A stretch of 64,000 bases of DNA, from assembly GCF_000621025.1 (NCBI RefSeq), contig NZ_KK211205.1, forward strand, positions 304,393 through 368,392, read 5' to 3'. Shown here piece by piece: positions 34,224 through 44,430 of the stretch. The notes below the pieces were generated by a model, which saw only the letters and a list, made by a program, of their open reading frames with translations, did not search any database and was not told the DNA's origin. The stretch comes from Brackiella oedipodis DSM 13743. GTDB taxonomy: Bacteria > Pseudomonadota > Gammaproteobacteria > Burkholderiales > Burkholderiaceae_B. Position numbers and translations under genes: made by a program. How positions within the stretch are numbered: position 1 is the first letter of the stretch; each line of letters begins with the position of its first letter.

Positions 34224-35261
34224 TTAGATTACTTTTGCGGCCATTAAATCGTGCATATGAAGCGCACCGACTAAATGTTGTTGTTGATCAATGACTAATA
34301 AATTACTGAGCTTATGGCGTTCCATGACGCCAGCCGCTTCTATGGCCAAGGCATCGGCTCGAATGGTGCGTGGTTGACTGGTCATCACATCGGCGACTTG
34401 GTAGTGACGGATATCGCCTTTTTTTTCTATGAGGCGACGTAAGTCACCATCCGTAAACACACCAGCGAGTTCTTGGGACGGACCCAACACTGCCGTCATG
34501 CCCATACCCTTGCTAGAGATCTCATTGAGGACTTCGGGCATGTAGGCTTGTGTACTCACCTTAGGAATCGCCTCGTTGACGCGCATAATATCTTTAACAT
34601 AGGTGAGTAGGCGTCGACCCAGCGCTCCGCCTGGATGTGAGCGGGCAAAATCATTGGCCGTGAAATTACGGGCTTGCAAACAAGCAATGGCCAAGGCATC
34701 GCCGAGAGCTAACGCCACTGTAGTGCTAGTTGTTGGCGCTAAATTCAGCGGACAAGCTTCGTGTTCTATTGAGCCGTCCAAAAACACATCGGCGAGTTGC
34801 GCTAGATCCGAATGGGCGTTGCCACACAGGGCGATAATGGGCGCACCTAAGCGCCGTACTACGGGAAGGACCACGGCTAATTCATTACTTTGGCCCGAAT
34901 ACGAAATCGCTAAGACCACATCTTTGGCGGTAATCATGCCCAAATCACCATGGACGGCTTCGGCCGAGTGAATAAAAACTGCCGGTGTACCAGTGGAAGC
35001 CAGGGTAGCGGCAATCTTGCGGCCTATATGACCAGATTTACCGAGTCCCGTCACCACCACACGACCTTGACACGCCAATAAAAGCTGGACTGTCTTGACA
35101 AAAGACTGATCCAGATGTTTGGCCGTGCGCATGAGTGCCTGCGCTTCCTGCTGCAGGGTAGCACGGGCACTGGCGAGCACCTGGGCAGCGTCAAGCTCTC
35201 CATCGGTGGCGTTGGACAACTGCTCGGGGCTCAAAGAAGGCGTTGGCTCTGAATTTTTCAT
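34224..35261 (-). CDS. kdsD: Arabinose-5-phosphate isomerase
   Basis: 345 residues. The SIS domain (VTGLGKSGHIGRKIAATLAS; SAEAVHGDLG) is followed by two CBS domains (LKDIMRV-like VKDIMRVNEAIP; VADVMTSQPRTIRAD). It makes D-arabinose 5-phosphate for Kdo synthesis. First gene of the Kdo/Lpt operon. Confidence 0.95.
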   Translation of the reverse strand: MKNSEPTPSLSPEQLSNATDGELDAAQVLASARATLQQEAQALMRTAKHLDQSFVKTVQLLLACQGRVVVTGLGKSGHIGRKIAATLASTGTPAVFIHSAEAVHGDLGMITAKDVVLAISYSGQSNELAVVLPVVRRLGAPIIALCGNAHSDLAQLADVFLDGSIEHEACPLNLAPTTSTTVALALGDALAIACLQARNFTANDFARSHPGGALGRRLLTYVKDIMRVNEAIPKVSTQAYMPEVLNEISSKGMGMTAVLGPSQELAGVFTDGDLRRLIEKKGDIRHYQVADVMTSQPRTIRADALAIEAAGVMERHKLSNLLVIDQQQHLVGALHMHDLMAAKVI

Positions 35262-35493
35262 GTCGTAATTATACTGTACTACTTGAGCAATAAGGCGCGC
35301 TTTCTATGCGTTCACTAAATAGCTGTACTATTTTATAGGGCTTTTGTGGCGATTTCATTTAGCTTACATTTTTTATCTATACAATAGGCGCTGCAGATAA
35401 AAAGCCACAAGCAGTGTTACAAATCCCAGGAAAGTTACCGATGGCTTTTATCATCAATTTCATAGGGTTAAAATAAGGTTTTATAGGAATCAT

Positions 35494-36048
35494 ATGGATA
35501 AGCAATGCGATAATTTCACGGATCCTCTAGCGCGTGTGGTCAACGCCATCCGTAGTGTGCCAGACTGGCCTGAGCCTGGGGTGACCTTTAGAGACATCAC
35601 GCCCGTGCTTCAAGATCCAGTGACCTTTCGATCACTGATCGATATTATGGTGTATCGCTATATGCGGCGCCGCATCGACTTGATCGCGGGCATTGATGCG
35701 CGTGGCTTTATTGTGGGTAGTGTCTTGGCGTATGAGCTTAATTTAGGCTTTGTCCCTGTACGCAAAAAGGGTAAATTGCCTTATGCCACCGTGAGCGAAG
35801 AATATACCCTCGAATACGGCCATTCAGAGGTCGAGATGCACGTCGATGCCGTCAGACCTGGTCAGCGCGTGTTGCTCATCGATGATTTAATCGCCACCGG
35901 CGGTACCATGTCTGCCGCGAACCGCCTTTTACAACGATTAGGGGCCAATGTGGTTGAAGCCGCCTGTATTATTGATCTGGTCGATCTTGGCGGCTCCAAA
36001 CTACTACGTGACCAAGACGTCAATGTTTTTTCTGTGTGCCAATACTAA
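35494..36048 (+). CDS. apt: Adenine phosphoribosyltransferase
   Basis: 184 residues with the opening [21 protein letters not shown], the GIDARGFI loop and the PRPP-binding motif [13 protein letters not shown]. It salvages adenine to AMP. Divergent from kdsD across a 232-bp region that must hold both promoters. Confidence 0.96.
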   Translation: MDKQCDNFTDPLARVVNAIRSVPDWPEPGVTFRDITPVLQDPVTFRSLIDIMVYRYMRRRIDLIAGIDARGFIVGSVLAYELNLGFVPVRKKGKLPYATVSEEYTLEYGHSEVEMHVDAVRPGQRVLLIDDLIATGGTMSAANRLLQRLGANVVEAACIIDLVDLGGSKLLRDQDVNVFSVCQY

Positions 36049-36222
36049 AAACGAAAACGCTAAAAACGAGTACTTAGCTGCTGAGGCCATGGTCGCTATA
36101 TAGTCTCTATAGCGCCCCTATGTCGTCCTTATGTTGGTCTGAGGGGCACCTTAAGGACGTAAGTCTTGCAGGGCTTGCGTTTTTTGACCTCGTTCCTTTA
36201 GGCGCGTTGTTTGTGAGTACCG

Positions 36223-37734
36223 TTAATCTAAAAACCAGCGATAAGCAGGGTTGCCTGTTTCTTCTTGGTGCGGATAGCCGATTTTGTTGAGAAAGTCATC
36301 AAATAAGGCATTATCAGTGCTTGGTACCTGTATACCCACGAGGACGCGGCCGAAGTCACCACCACTATTACGATAATGGAAAAGACTGATATTCCAGCCG
36401 GGGCTCATCTGATTTAAGAAATTCGAAAGGGCACCGGGTTTTTCAGGAAAAACAAAACTCAATAAGCGCTCGTCTTGGGCAATTTCGCAGTGGCCGCCGA
36501 CCATATAACGTAAATGCGTTTTGGCAAGATCATTGTCACTTAGATCATGCACGGTAAATTTGTGTTTTTCGATATTGGCAATGAGTTTTTGGATTTCTGT
36601 GGTTTCTTTGATTTGCACACCCACAAAAATATGCGCGATATCGGGTTCACTCATGCGGTAATTAAATTCTGTAACCTGACGCTTACCGAGAGCTTGACAG
36701 AGTTTTTTGAAAGAACCCTTACGCTCGGGCATGCTAACCGCAAAAATCGCTTCTTTTTCTTCGCCGACATCGGCCCTTTCTGCCACAAAGCGTAAGCGAT
36801 CAAAATTCATATTGGCGCCGCTGGCAATGGCGACCACGGTTTTGTTTTTGGCTTGGTGAGTTTGCAAATACTTTTTGCTGCCCGCTATGGCTAAGGCGCC
36901 CGAAGGTTCAAGCACACTACGAGTGTCTTGGAACACATCCTTGATAGCGGCACAGATCTCATCGGTATTAACCGTAACGTAATCATCGACGTATTGCTTG
37001 GCAAGCCGTAGCGTTTCTTTACCGACTTGCTTGACCGCCGTACCATCAGAAAATAATCCCACATGGCTAAGATTGAGTCGCTTGCCCTTCTGAATACTCT
37101 GGATCATGGCACAGGAGTCTTCGGATTGCACACCAATGATTTTTATTTCGGGGCGAAGCGCTTTGACATAGGCGGCGACGCCTGCAATCAAACCACCGCC
37201 GCCAATCGGTACAAAAATCGCGTCTAAGTCATCGGCTTGTTCGCTAAGGATCTCCATACCCACAGTGCCCTGACCTGCGATAACATCCGGGTCATCGAAG
37301 GGGTGCACAAAGGTGAGACCTTGTGCTTTTTGTAATTCCAGCGAATGTTCGTACGCATCGCTATAGCTTTCGCCAAATAACACCGCTTCACCACCTAGGC
37401 GCTTAACGGCATTGACTTTGACCTCTGGGGTCGAAATAGGCATTACAATGACGGCGCGGCATTGCAATTGTCGAGCAGAGTAGGCAACACCTTGTGCATG
37501 ATTACCCGCCGAAGCACAGATGACGCCGCGCTGTCTGGCCGCCTTAGAGAGTTGCGCCATTTTGTTGTAGGCACCGCGGATTTTGAAACTAAACACATCT
37601 TGCTCATCTTCGCGCTTAATCAAAATCGTGTTTTGTAGGCGAGCAGACAAGAGACTCGCTTTAATGAGCGGCGTTTTGTGAGCCACGTCGTAAACACGCG
37701 AAGTTAAGATGCGTTTGAGATAATCCACGGACAT
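36223..37734 (-). CDS. ilvA: Threonine dehydratase, biosynthetic
   Basis: 503 residues. The PLP lysine lies in DVFSFKIRGAYNKM, and the glycine-rich phosphate loop in IGGGGLIAGVA. Two C-terminal ACT-like regulatory domains (from about residue 330) mark the isoleucine-inhibited biosynthetic form. It converts threonine to 2-oxobutanoate, the first step to isoleucine. Confidence 0.95.
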   Translation of the reverse strand: MSVDYLKRILTSRVYDVAHKTPLIKASLLSARLQNTILIKREDEQDVFSFKIRGAYNKMAQLSKAARQRGVICASAGNHAQGVAYSARQLQCRAVIVMPISTPEVKVNAVKRLGGEAVLFGESYSDAYEHSLELQKAQGLTFVHPFDDPDVIAGQGTVGMEILSEQADDLDAIFVPIGGGGLIAGVAAYVKALRPEIKIIGVQSEDSCAMIQSIQKGKRLNLSHVGLFSDGTAVKQVGKETLRLAKQYVDDYVTVNTDEICAAIKDVFQDTRSVLEPSGALAIAGSKKYLQTHQAKNKTVVAIASGANMNFDRLRFVAERADVGEEKEAIFAVSMPERKGSFKKLCQALGKRQVTEFNYRMSEPDIAHIFVGVQIKETTEIQKLIANIEKHKFTVHDLSDNDLAKTHLRYMVGGHCEIAQDERLLSFVFPEKPGALSNFLNQMSPGWNISLFHYRNSGGDFGRVLVGIQVPSTDNALFDDFLNKIGYPHQEETGNPAYRWFLD

Positions 37735-37848
37735 AGAATTAACCTTTTGAGTGAGTATTACAGAAGACTAGCTAAAAAGATTATCACAACTGCCCGTGAT
37801 TACAAGTGTTGGGACGACCTGTGAATCACAAAAACGAGAAACTATGAA

Positions 37849-39153
37849 TTAGTCCTCGGTTTTTTTGAGCGCTTTATGGGTGTTAGGAAAGATCAGGCTA
37901 AACGTACTGCCTTTGTTGACTTCACTTTCGATTTTGAGCTCAATATTATGGCGTAAGGCAATGTACTTGGTAATCGCCAAGCCCAAACCCGTACCACCTG
38001 TGGCTCGTGAGCGACTGCGATCGACCCGATAAAAACGCTCGGTGAGGTGGCTGATATGCTTGGCTTTGATACCAATGCCGGTGTCTGTAACACTAAAAAC
38101 AGGGTGTTTGCCTTTTTTGTAGAGCTTGACCGTAATCGTGCCGCCTTCAGGGGTGTAGTGCACAGCGTTATTGAGTAAGTTACTCATTGCCGAGGCCAAT
38201 TCAGTAGCTTTGCCGAAGGCGACAATATTGGGTTCGGCCTTGACAATAAAATGGTGTTTGTCCTTAGAAAGTGCTTGAGCCTGATGTAAGGACTTACATA
38301 AGATATCGTTGAGACTTACGCCTTTGCCACCCGTCATGGTAGTGGCCTCTAGGGTTGAGAGCGTCAGCAGGTCAGTCACGATCGCCAACATTTGCTGGGC
38401 TTGCTCGAGCATGTTTTCTTGGTATTGTTGACGTTTTTCGAGTGAAAGAGACTCTGGCGGCAAGGACTGCAAGGTCTCTAAAAAGCCAATCAGTACCGTC
38501 AATGGTGTGCGCAACTCATGAGAGACATTCGCCACAAAATCTTGTTGAATCTTGCGTAGTTTTTCTAGTTGTGTGATGTCGGAGATAAATAGCACAAAAC
38601 CCGTATTGGCGTAGGGTGTCACTTCAAGTTGCAAGGTACGGTTTTTTTGATTTTCGTAATCAAAGATCAGCGGTTTACTAAAGTTATGGGCGCTAACATA
38701 CTCAATCACTTCAGGAACACGGATGACATTAAATAAATTATTATCTTTGTCGCTGTCGCTTTGTAAACCCAAAAAATTATAAGCGGCACGGTTGCACCAC
38801 ATGAGGCGATACTCTTCATCTAGGATGATCACGGCTGCTGGCAGCGTATAAGCAGCTCGCATGGAAGTTTTGTTGATATGAATTTGATCCTCGAGTTCCC
38901 ATGTGCGACGGCGCAGTGCTTTGTAGAGCGGCGTAATAATCAATTCATTTTGACCACAGTCGATGGGCGGAATGTTTTCGGGGTTATGGGTCCAATCCAG
39001 CGTCGCCTGAAATTTTTTGCGTTCAATATAGATATACACACAGACACTAATAATAATTAAGCCATACACAACGTAAGCGGGAATCACGTGCTGCAACGCT
39101 AATCCCGCTAAACAAATAATTACGACTAATGCCAAAAGGGTAGTACTCTTCAT
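37849..39153 (-). CDS. phoR: Phosphate-regulon sensor histidine kinase
   Basis: 434 residues. Two N-terminal membrane segments (residues about 5-40) are followed by a PAS domain (AVIILDEEYRLMWCNRAA), the H-box FVANVSHELRTPLTV, and the ATP-binding N, G1 and G2 boxes (NLLNNAVHYTPEGG; DTGIGI; GGTGLGLAI). It senses phosphate status through the Pst system and phosphorylates PhoB. Encoded 3 nt after phoB. Confidence 0.95.
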   Translation of the reverse strand: MKSTTLLALVVIICLAGLALQHVIPAYVVYGLIIISVCVYIYIERKKFQATLDWTHNPENIPPIDCGQNELIITPLYKALRRRTWELEDQIHINKTSMRAAYTLPAAVIILDEEYRLMWCNRAAYNFLGLQSDSDKDNNLFNVIRVPEVIEYVSAHNFSKPLIFDYENQKNRTLQLEVTPYANTGFVLFISDITQLEKLRKIQQDFVANVSHELRTPLTVLIGFLETLQSLPPESLSLEKRQQYQENMLEQAQQMLAIVTDLLTLSTLEATTMTGGKGVSLNDILCKSLHQAQALSKDKHHFIVKAEPNIVAFGKATELASAMSNLLNNAVHYTPEGGTITVKLYKKGKHPVFSVTDTGIGIKAKHISHLTERFYRVDRSRSRATGGTGLGLAITKYIALRHNIELKIESEVNKGSTFSLIFPNTHKALKKTED

Positions 39154-39156
39154 ACC

Positions 39157-39852
39157 TTAAGTAGTTGCTGATTGGTTAAAACGATATCCGGACCCACGCA
39201 CGGTTTCGAGTAAAACATCATGGCCTGAAACCTTGAGGGCTTTACGTAGACGTCTGATATGAACATCGATAGTGCGTTCTTCGATAAATACATGATCGCC
39301 CCAAATTTGGTCCAGTAATTGGCTACGGCTATATACTCGATCTGGATGCGTCATGAAAAAATGCAGTAAACGATATTCTGTAGGACCCAAGGTGATGGCT
39401 TCGTCATGACCACTCACTTTGTGCTGTTTGGGATCCAATAATAAACCATTAATATTGATGCTATCGTCTGTCAGTTGCGGCGCCAAGCGTCGCAGTAAGG
39501 CCTTAATACGCATCTGTAATTCTTTGATGGAAAAAGGCTTGGTGAGGTAATCATCGGCACCGCTTTCAAAACCATCTACTTTGTCTTCTTCAGTGCTCTT
39601 AGCTGTGAGCATAATTATGGGGATATGGCGTGTGCGCGAATCATTTCGCAATTGGCGCGCAAAACTGACACCAGACATGCCAGGTAGCATCCAATCGAGT
39701 AATACTAAATCGGGTAATTGATGATTAATGAGTTTCTTGGCTTGAGAAGCATTATAGGCTTGTAGAACCTGATGACCACTATGCTCCAAATTGACTTTGA
39801 TGAGTTCTTGGATTGCGGGTTCATCTTCTACAATAAGGATTGTACTAGACAT
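39157..39852 (-). CDS. phoB: Phosphate-regulon response regulator
   Basis: 231 residues. The receiver domain has the phospho-acceptor Asp in VLLDWMLPG and the switch Lys in DYLTKPFS; a winged-helix DNA-binding domain follows (GPTEYRLLHFFMTHPDRVYSR). It activates genes with Pho boxes, including its own operon, whose promoter carries one (39948-39981). Confidence 0.96.
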   Translation of the reverse strand: MSSTILIVEDEPAIQELIKVNLEHSGHQVLQAYNASQAKKLINHQLPDLVLLDWMLPGMSGVSFARQLRNDSRTRHIPIIMLTAKSTEEDKVDGFESGADDYLTKPFSIKELQMRIKALLRRLAPQLTDDSININGLLLDPKQHKVSGHDEAITLGPTEYRLLHFFMTHPDRVYSRSQLLDQIWGDHVFIEERTIDVHIRRLRKALKVSGHDVLLETVRGSGYRFNQSATT

Positions 39853-39947
39853 AAATAGAGTAAAATAAATTAATTATGAATATGCTTAGCTAGATAAGCT
39901 TGGCATGAAGCAATGAAGCAATCCTGTAAGACAATTCAAGTCTACAG

Positions 39948-39981
39948 ATTATAAATTAGCCTGATGTCAGTTATATGACAA
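39948..39981 (-). promoter_or_regulatory. Pho-box promoter of phoBR
   Basis: On the minus strand: TTGTCAT, 4 bp, CTGACAT (39981-39964, each 6 of 7 to the Pho half-site CTGTCAT), then exactly 10 bp and a perfect TATAAT (39953-39948). This matches PhoB-dependent promoters, where the Pho box replaces the -35. It lies 95 bp before phoB and indicates autoregulation. Confidence 0.85.
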
Positions 39982-39995
39982 CCACGGATCGACTT

Positions 39996-40805
39996 ATGGA
40001 CGTACACGACAAAAATACCTCAGCTACCTCTTCAGAGACTTCTTCTCAACATTCTACTACAGCCAACGACCATTCCAGCACCACTCATTTCGGTTTTAGT
40101 ACAGTCGCTGAGTCCGAAAAAGCCAATAAAGTCGCAGGCGTATTTCACTCCGTAGCGGCTAATTACGACATCATGAATGATTTAATGTCAGGTGGTCTAC
40201 ACCGTCTCTGGAAGGTCTTTACCATCAATAAGGCGCGACTTAAACCTGGCCAAAAAGTTCTCGATATTGCCAGTGGTACGGGCGACCTCATTATTCCTAT
40301 GTCCAAAAAAGTCGGCCCTTCCGGCGAAGTCTGGCACACGGATATTAATTCATCCATGTTAAGCGTAGGCAGAGATCGCTTGTTGAATCAAGGCATTTTT
40401 GTTCCTTCTGTGGTCTGTGATGCCGAGCACTTGCCTTTTCCCGATGATTACTTCAATTTAGTCACGGTGGCGTTTGGACTGCGCAATATGACGCACAAAG
40501 ACGCCGCCATTGCTGAAATGTATCGGGTTTTGAAGCCCGGCGGTCGACTCTTGATTCTCGAATTCTCCAAAGTCTATAAACCGTTGAGCAAGTTATACGA
40601 TATTTACTCCTTTAATGTACTGCCATTTTTGGGTAAACACGTCGCCAAAGATGCCGAGAGTTATCAATATCTCGCCGAATCTATTCGTATGCACCCCGAC
40701 CAAGAAACCTTGGCCAATATGATGCGTCAAGTCGGTTTTGACCGTGTCAATTACCATAATCTTACGGCGGGCATTGTGGCACTGCACGAAGGCCTCAAAG
40801 CATAA
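39996..40805 (+). CDS. ubiE: Ubiquinone/menaquinone C-methyltransferase
   Basis: 269 residues from the ATG at 39996; the ATG at 39975 lies in the Pho box and lacks a Shine-Dalgarno. The SAM motif is [11 protein letters not shown], and [22 protein letters not shown] and [17 protein letters not shown] are UbiE signatures. A Ser/Thr-rich tail of about 35 residues precedes the family's normal start. It C-methylates the quinone ring. Confidence 0.95.
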   Translation: MDVHDKNTSATSSETSSQHSTTANDHSSTTHFGFSTVAESEKANKVAGVFHSVAANYDIMNDLMSGGLHRLWKVFTINKARLKPGQKVLDIASGTGDLIIPMSKKVGPSGEVWHTDINSSMLSVGRDRLLNQGIFVPSVVCDAEHLPFPDDYFNLVTVAFGLRNMTHKDAAIAEMYRVLKPGGRLLILEFSKVYKPLSKLYDIYSFNVLPFLGKHVAKDAESYQYLAESIRMHPDQETLANMMRQVGFDRVNYHNLTAGIVALHEGLKA

Positions 40806-40817
40806 GGTAAGCGTGTT

Positions 40818-41459
40818 ATGTTTTCTGCTTTTTTACCGAGTCCCAAACAGCTCGCGGTAGCCGCCTTTAATCGTCTCATACAACAAGAGCCATGGGCGCA
40901 GCAACGTATTGCACAACAAGCGCACAAAACCGTGAAGTTTGTGGTGGCCGATAAGTCCCTCTGTTTTAAACTCACCCCAGAAGGCCGCTTGCACTATCTA
41001 GACAAGCCCGCAGAGTCACCTACTGCAGCGGTCAATGGCCTGACGCCACAGGCGAATGTGACGGTGACGGTAGCTCGCGAGGATATTCCTAAGTTAGTGC
41101 AAAGTTTAAGTCAAGGACCTCAAGGCATGCAAAATGCGGCCGATGTCTTGCATATATCGGGTGAAGCGGGATTGGCGCGCCTAGTTTCTGATTTGGCCAC
41201 TCATTTAAGACTAGACAAAGAAGTTTTCTTAAGTCAATTTTTGGGGCCTCTACTCACTAAAATCCTGATGGCCAGCACTCACAAAGTCCAACAAACAGGA
41301 CTTGAGGGAGCTCAACACTTAGCGAGTCACTTAAGTCAAGAGGATCAATGCCTAGTAGACCAGGCCGCGTTTCAGGATTTCAAACAAGACTTGCACACTT
41401 TGCAAGACTCCCTCAAACCGCTCGAAGCACAGATCAGAAGGCTTGAGAGACAAGGGTAA
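40818..41459 (+). CDS. ubiJ: UbiJ-like SCP2-domain protein
   Basis: 213 residues. An SCP2-type lipid-binding fold is suggested by the N-terminal two thirds (VNGLTPQANVTVTVAREDIPKLV; LHISGEAGLARLVSDLA), with a helical C-terminus. UbiJ helps assemble the aerobic ubiquinone complex. Encoded between ubiE and ubiB, the conserved order. Confidence 0.88.
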   Translation: MFSAFLPSPKQLAVAAFNRLIQQEPWAQQRIAQQAHKTVKFVVADKSLCFKLTPEGRLHYLDKPAESPTAAVNGLTPQANVTVTVAREDIPKLVQSLSQGPQGMQNAADVLHISGEAGLARLVSDLATHLRLDKEVFLSQFLGPLLTKILMASTHKVQQTGLEGAQHLASHLSQEDQCLVDQAAFQDFKQDLHTLQDSLKPLEAQIRRLERQG

Positions 41460-41462
41460 GGT

Positions 41463-43019
41463 ATGGTTTTTTTTAGATTTTTTCGGATTGTCTGGGTTTG
41501 TCTGCGTTATGGTCTTGATGAGATGCTCATTAGCAGTATTCAGCGCCCGATCACTAAATCCATCCTCAAATTCATCCATAAATTTAGAACCTTTGAGGCG
41601 CCGCGGGGTCAGCGTCTACGCCTAGCCCTAGAGAATCTAGGGCCTATTTATATTAAATTTGGGCAGGTCTTATCTACTCGACCCGATATTGTGCCCGAGG
41701 ATATCTGTCGTGAGCTAACCGCCTTACAGGATCGGGTGCCTCCGTTTGATCCAGCAGTGGCCATAGGCATTGTCGAAAAGGAATTCGGCCGTCCCATTGG
41801 GCAACTCTACAAAGAATTTATTCCCCAGCCTGTGGCTTCCGCCTCGGTGGCACAGGTTCATCAAGCTTATTTGCATGACGGTCGCAAGGTGGCCGTCAAA
41901 ATTCTTCGACCACGACTCATTAAAACCATTGAAAGTGATTTGGCCTTAATGCGTACCTGGGCCTCATTGGTGCATTGGCTTTTACCAGATGGCAAGCGTT
42001 TGCGCCCCAAAGAAGTGGTGGCTGAATTCGATAAGTATTTGCATGATGAATTAGATCTACAAATCGAAGCTGCCAATTGCAGTCAGCTACGTCGCAATTT
42101 TGACACCAAAGAGCGACGTCACCTCATCAAAGTTCCTGAGGCACACTGGGAATTGACCTCCAAAAATGTCTTCACCATGGAATGGTTAGAGGGGGTGCAG
42201 AGTAGTCATGTCGCCGAACTCCGGGCCAAGGGAGTGGATTTGAGTCTGCTAGCGCAGCGGGGGGTCGAAATCTTCTTTACTCAGGTCTTCGAAGACGGTT
42301 TCTTCCATGCTGACATGCATCCAGGTAATATTTGGGTGTCCACAGAGCCGGGTAGTGTAGGCCGCTATATCGCTTTAGATTTTGGGATTGTCGGTTCCTT
42401 GTCGGAATTTGACAAAAACTACCTGGCTCAAAACTTTTTAGCTTTCTTCCGTCGCGATTATCACCGCGTCGCACAATTGCATATTGAGTCGGGTTGGGTG
42501 CCCCCTAACACCCGCGAGGAAGAGCTTGAAGCCGCTGTACGCGCCGTTTGTGAACCTTGTTTTGATCGACCGCTCTCAGAAATTTCTTTGGGCCAAGTGC
42601 TAATGCGCTTATTCCAAACGTCGCGCCGTTTTAACGTAGAGATTCAACCACAACTCGTCTTACTGCAAAAGACCTTGCTCAATATTGAGGGTATGGGGCG
42701 TGAGCTCGACCCTGAGCTCGATTTGTGGAGCACGGCCAAACCTTTTCTAGAACGCTGGATGTGGCAACGGATTGGCCCGCAAGGTTTTGTTGATAAGGTT
42801 CGCAAAGAGGCTATTCATTGGTCACAATGGTTACCCGAATTGCCGCGCCTGACTCATGAAGCCCTTAGTCACCAGGAAAATCTAGTGCAAATTAAGGAGC
42901 AATTGCAGCAACTTAACAAAAACCACAAAAAACAGCGTCGCTGGTTGGCACTATTAGCTATTGCCAATATTGGCTTATTAGCTACGCTATGGTATTTATA
43001 CAAACACTTTCTAGGGTAG
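41463..43019 (+). CDS. ubiB: UbiB atypical kinase of ubiquinone synthesis
   Basis: 518 residues. ABC1/ADCK motifs: the KxGQ region ([12 protein letters not shown]), the Ala-rich loop ([13 protein letters not shown]), the invariant Lys in [17 protein letters not shown] and the DFG-like LDFGIVG. A C-terminal membrane helix pair is visible ([20 protein letters not shown]). Needed for ubiquinone synthesis; 3 nt after ubiJ. Confidence 0.95.
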   Translation: MVFFRFFRIVWVCLRYGLDEMLISSIQRPITKSILKFIHKFRTFEAPRGQRLRLALENLGPIYIKFGQVLSTRPDIVPEDICRELTALQDRVPPFDPAVAIGIVEKEFGRPIGQLYKEFIPQPVASASVAQVHQAYLHDGRKVAVKILRPRLIKTIESDLALMRTWASLVHWLLPDGKRLRPKEVVAEFDKYLHDELDLQIEAANCSQLRRNFDTKERRHLIKVPEAHWELTSKNVFTMEWLEGVQSSHVAELRAKGVDLSLLAQRGVEIFFTQVFEDGFFHADMHPGNIWVSTEPGSVGRYIALDFGIVGSLSEFDKNYLAQNFLAFFRRDYHRVAQLHIESGWVPPNTREEELEAAVRAVCEPCFDRPLSEISLGQVLMRLFQTSRRFNVEIQPQLVLLQKTLLNIEGMGRELDPELDLWSTAKPFLERWMWQRIGPQGFVDKVRKEAIHWSQWLPELPRLTHEALSHQENLVQIKEQLQQLNKNHKKQRRWLALLAIANIGLLATLWYLYKHFLG

Positions 43020-43029
43020 GGCTTCCGGT

Positions 43030-43515
43030 ATGGCCAAGATTCTTTTTGAACAAAAAATCAAAACGCCTGAGCAATGCCTGCAGATGATTGCTAAGCAGCA
43101 ATTACCTAGACCAGTCGTTTTTACCAATGGGGTGTTTGATATTTTGCATAGAGGCCATGTGAGCTATTTAGATCAAGCATCACAGCTGGGCGCTTGTTTA
43201 ATTGTGGCGGTCAATAGCGATGACTCAGTGCGTCGATTGGGCAAAGGTCCAGATCGTCCGCTCAACTGTTTGGCAGATCGCATGGCACTCTTGGCAGCGC
43301 TAGCCTCGGTCACTGCAGTAACTAGGTTTGCAGAGGATACACCGTTGGCATTGATCGAGTACCTTAAGCCTGATATTTTGGTGAAAGGCGGTGATTATGA
43401 TATGCGCAAACTACCAGAAACGGCCGCTATAGAAAGTTGGGGCGGCAGGGCCGTCGCTATCGATTTTGAATTCCAACGCTCGACTACCGCCCTCGTTAAA
43501 AAAATCAGATCATAA
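43030..43515 (+). CDS. rfaE2: Heptose 1-phosphate adenylyltransferase (HldE C-domain type)
   Basis: 161 residues, nucleotidyltransferase fold with FTNGVFDILHRGHVSYL and the KGGDY motif. It makes ADP-heptose for the LPS core. Only the adenylyltransferase domain is present; the kinase domain, fused in E. coli HldE, must be encoded elsewhere, as in many betaproteobacteria. Confidence 0.93.
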   Translation: MAKILFEQKIKTPEQCLQMIAKQQLPRPVVFTNGVFDILHRGHVSYLDQASQLGACLIVAVNSDDSVRRLGKGPDRPLNCLADRMALLAALASVTAVTRFAEDTPLALIEYLKPDILVKGGDYDMRKLPETAAIESWGGRAVAIDFEFQRSTTALVKKIRS

Positions 43516-43545
43516 AAAAACCAGTGCTTAATGCACTGGTTTTTT
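43514..43545. terminator. Bidirectional terminator between rfaE2 and pcm
   Basis: Stem ACCAGTGC/GCACTGGT (43519-43526/43533-43540) with a 6-nt loop, flanked by an A-run on one side and a T-run on the other; serves two converging transcripts. Confidence 0.9.
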
Positions 43546-43551
43546 GTGAGG

Positions 43552-44262
43552 CTAGAACTTAAAGTGAGAAATGGACTCGCCTTTAAGGAAAGGAATATCC
43601 GTCTCAAAAAAGCTTTCGACATCAAATTGTGCGGGTGATTTACGAGTGATGCGATAGAGCGTCATCAGTTGTGGTTCACCAACAATAATTAACATACGAC
43701 CGCCTTCGGCCAATTGGTATTTAAGGGAGTCTGGAATGCTTTTGACAGCGCCGGTGACGGCGATGGCGTCGTATTCAGCGTTGCCCCAGCCAGCGTGACC
43801 ATCACCAATCTCAATTTTGACGTTATTAATACCTGCCTGTGCCAAATTGGCTTTGGCTTGCGCAGCAATCGCAGAATTGATTTCGACAGAGGTGACGTGA
43901 TCGGCTAAACGACTCAGCACGGCCGCCTGAAAGCCACTGCCGGTACCAATTTCAAGCACGCTATCGCTCGGTTTGAGTTGTAATTTCTCGGCGATATGAG
44001 CTTCTAGAATAGGGCTCAGCATAGTTTCGGTGGTTTTTTGGTCTTTGACAACAATAGGGAGAGTCATGTCAGAGTAGGCTAAGTTTTTGTACTCTGGCGC
44101 TACAAATAAATCACGCTCTAGGGTGTGAAACGTCTCGACCACTCGGTCGTTGAGGACACCGCTAGGACGCAAAGATTGCTCCACCATATTGAAACGAAAC
44201 TGCTCAAGCGTCATTTCATTGGCTGAAAGTGGACGACCGGTAAATTGGGGTGCTGTATTCAT
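43552..44262 (-). CDS. pcm: Protein-L-isoaspartate O-methyltransferase family
   Basis: 236 residues. SAM motif VLEIGTGSGFQAAVLSRL, preceded by the PCMT pattern (FVAPEYKNLAYSD...). The enzyme class repairs isoaspartyl residues. The substrate-binding motif is less typical than in E. coli Pcm, so a related role cannot be excluded. Follows thiD after a 168-bp gap. Confidence 0.87.
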   Translation of the reverse strand: MNTAPQFTGRPLSANEMTLEQFRFNMVEQSLRPSGVLNDRVVETFHTLERDLFVAPEYKNLAYSDMTLPIVVKDQKTTETMLSPILEAHIAEKLQLKPSDSVLEIGTGSGFQAAVLSRLADHVTSVEINSAIAAQAKANLAQAGINNVKIEIGDGHAGWGNAEYDAIAVTGAVKSIPDSLKYQLAEGGRMLIIVGEPQLMTLYRITRKSPAQFDVESFFETDIPFLKGESISHFKF

Positions 44263-44430
44263 AAGAAACCTTGTGAGTTTAGCTAGCGTGCACCTTGCGC
44301 TGGCAAGCTAAGCGAGTGCTCAGCCCGATAATGCGCTCTTGTAATTAACGTTTAGTTAAGTAAGTGCCGCTCAAAAATAGAGATGTCCAATATTTTACTA
44401 TTTTTTGGGCGCTTGATGTCATGAAAGGGA

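Noticed and set aside
36091-36111. Inverted repeat CGCTATA/TATAGCG after apt as a terminator
   Set aside because: The stem is AT-rich and no T-run follows; too weak to call.
37735-37848. Leader-peptide attenuator before ilvA
   Set aside because: The region upstream of the ilvA start is the end of phoR with a short gap; no run of regulatory Ile/Val/Leu/Thr codons or terminator pair was found.
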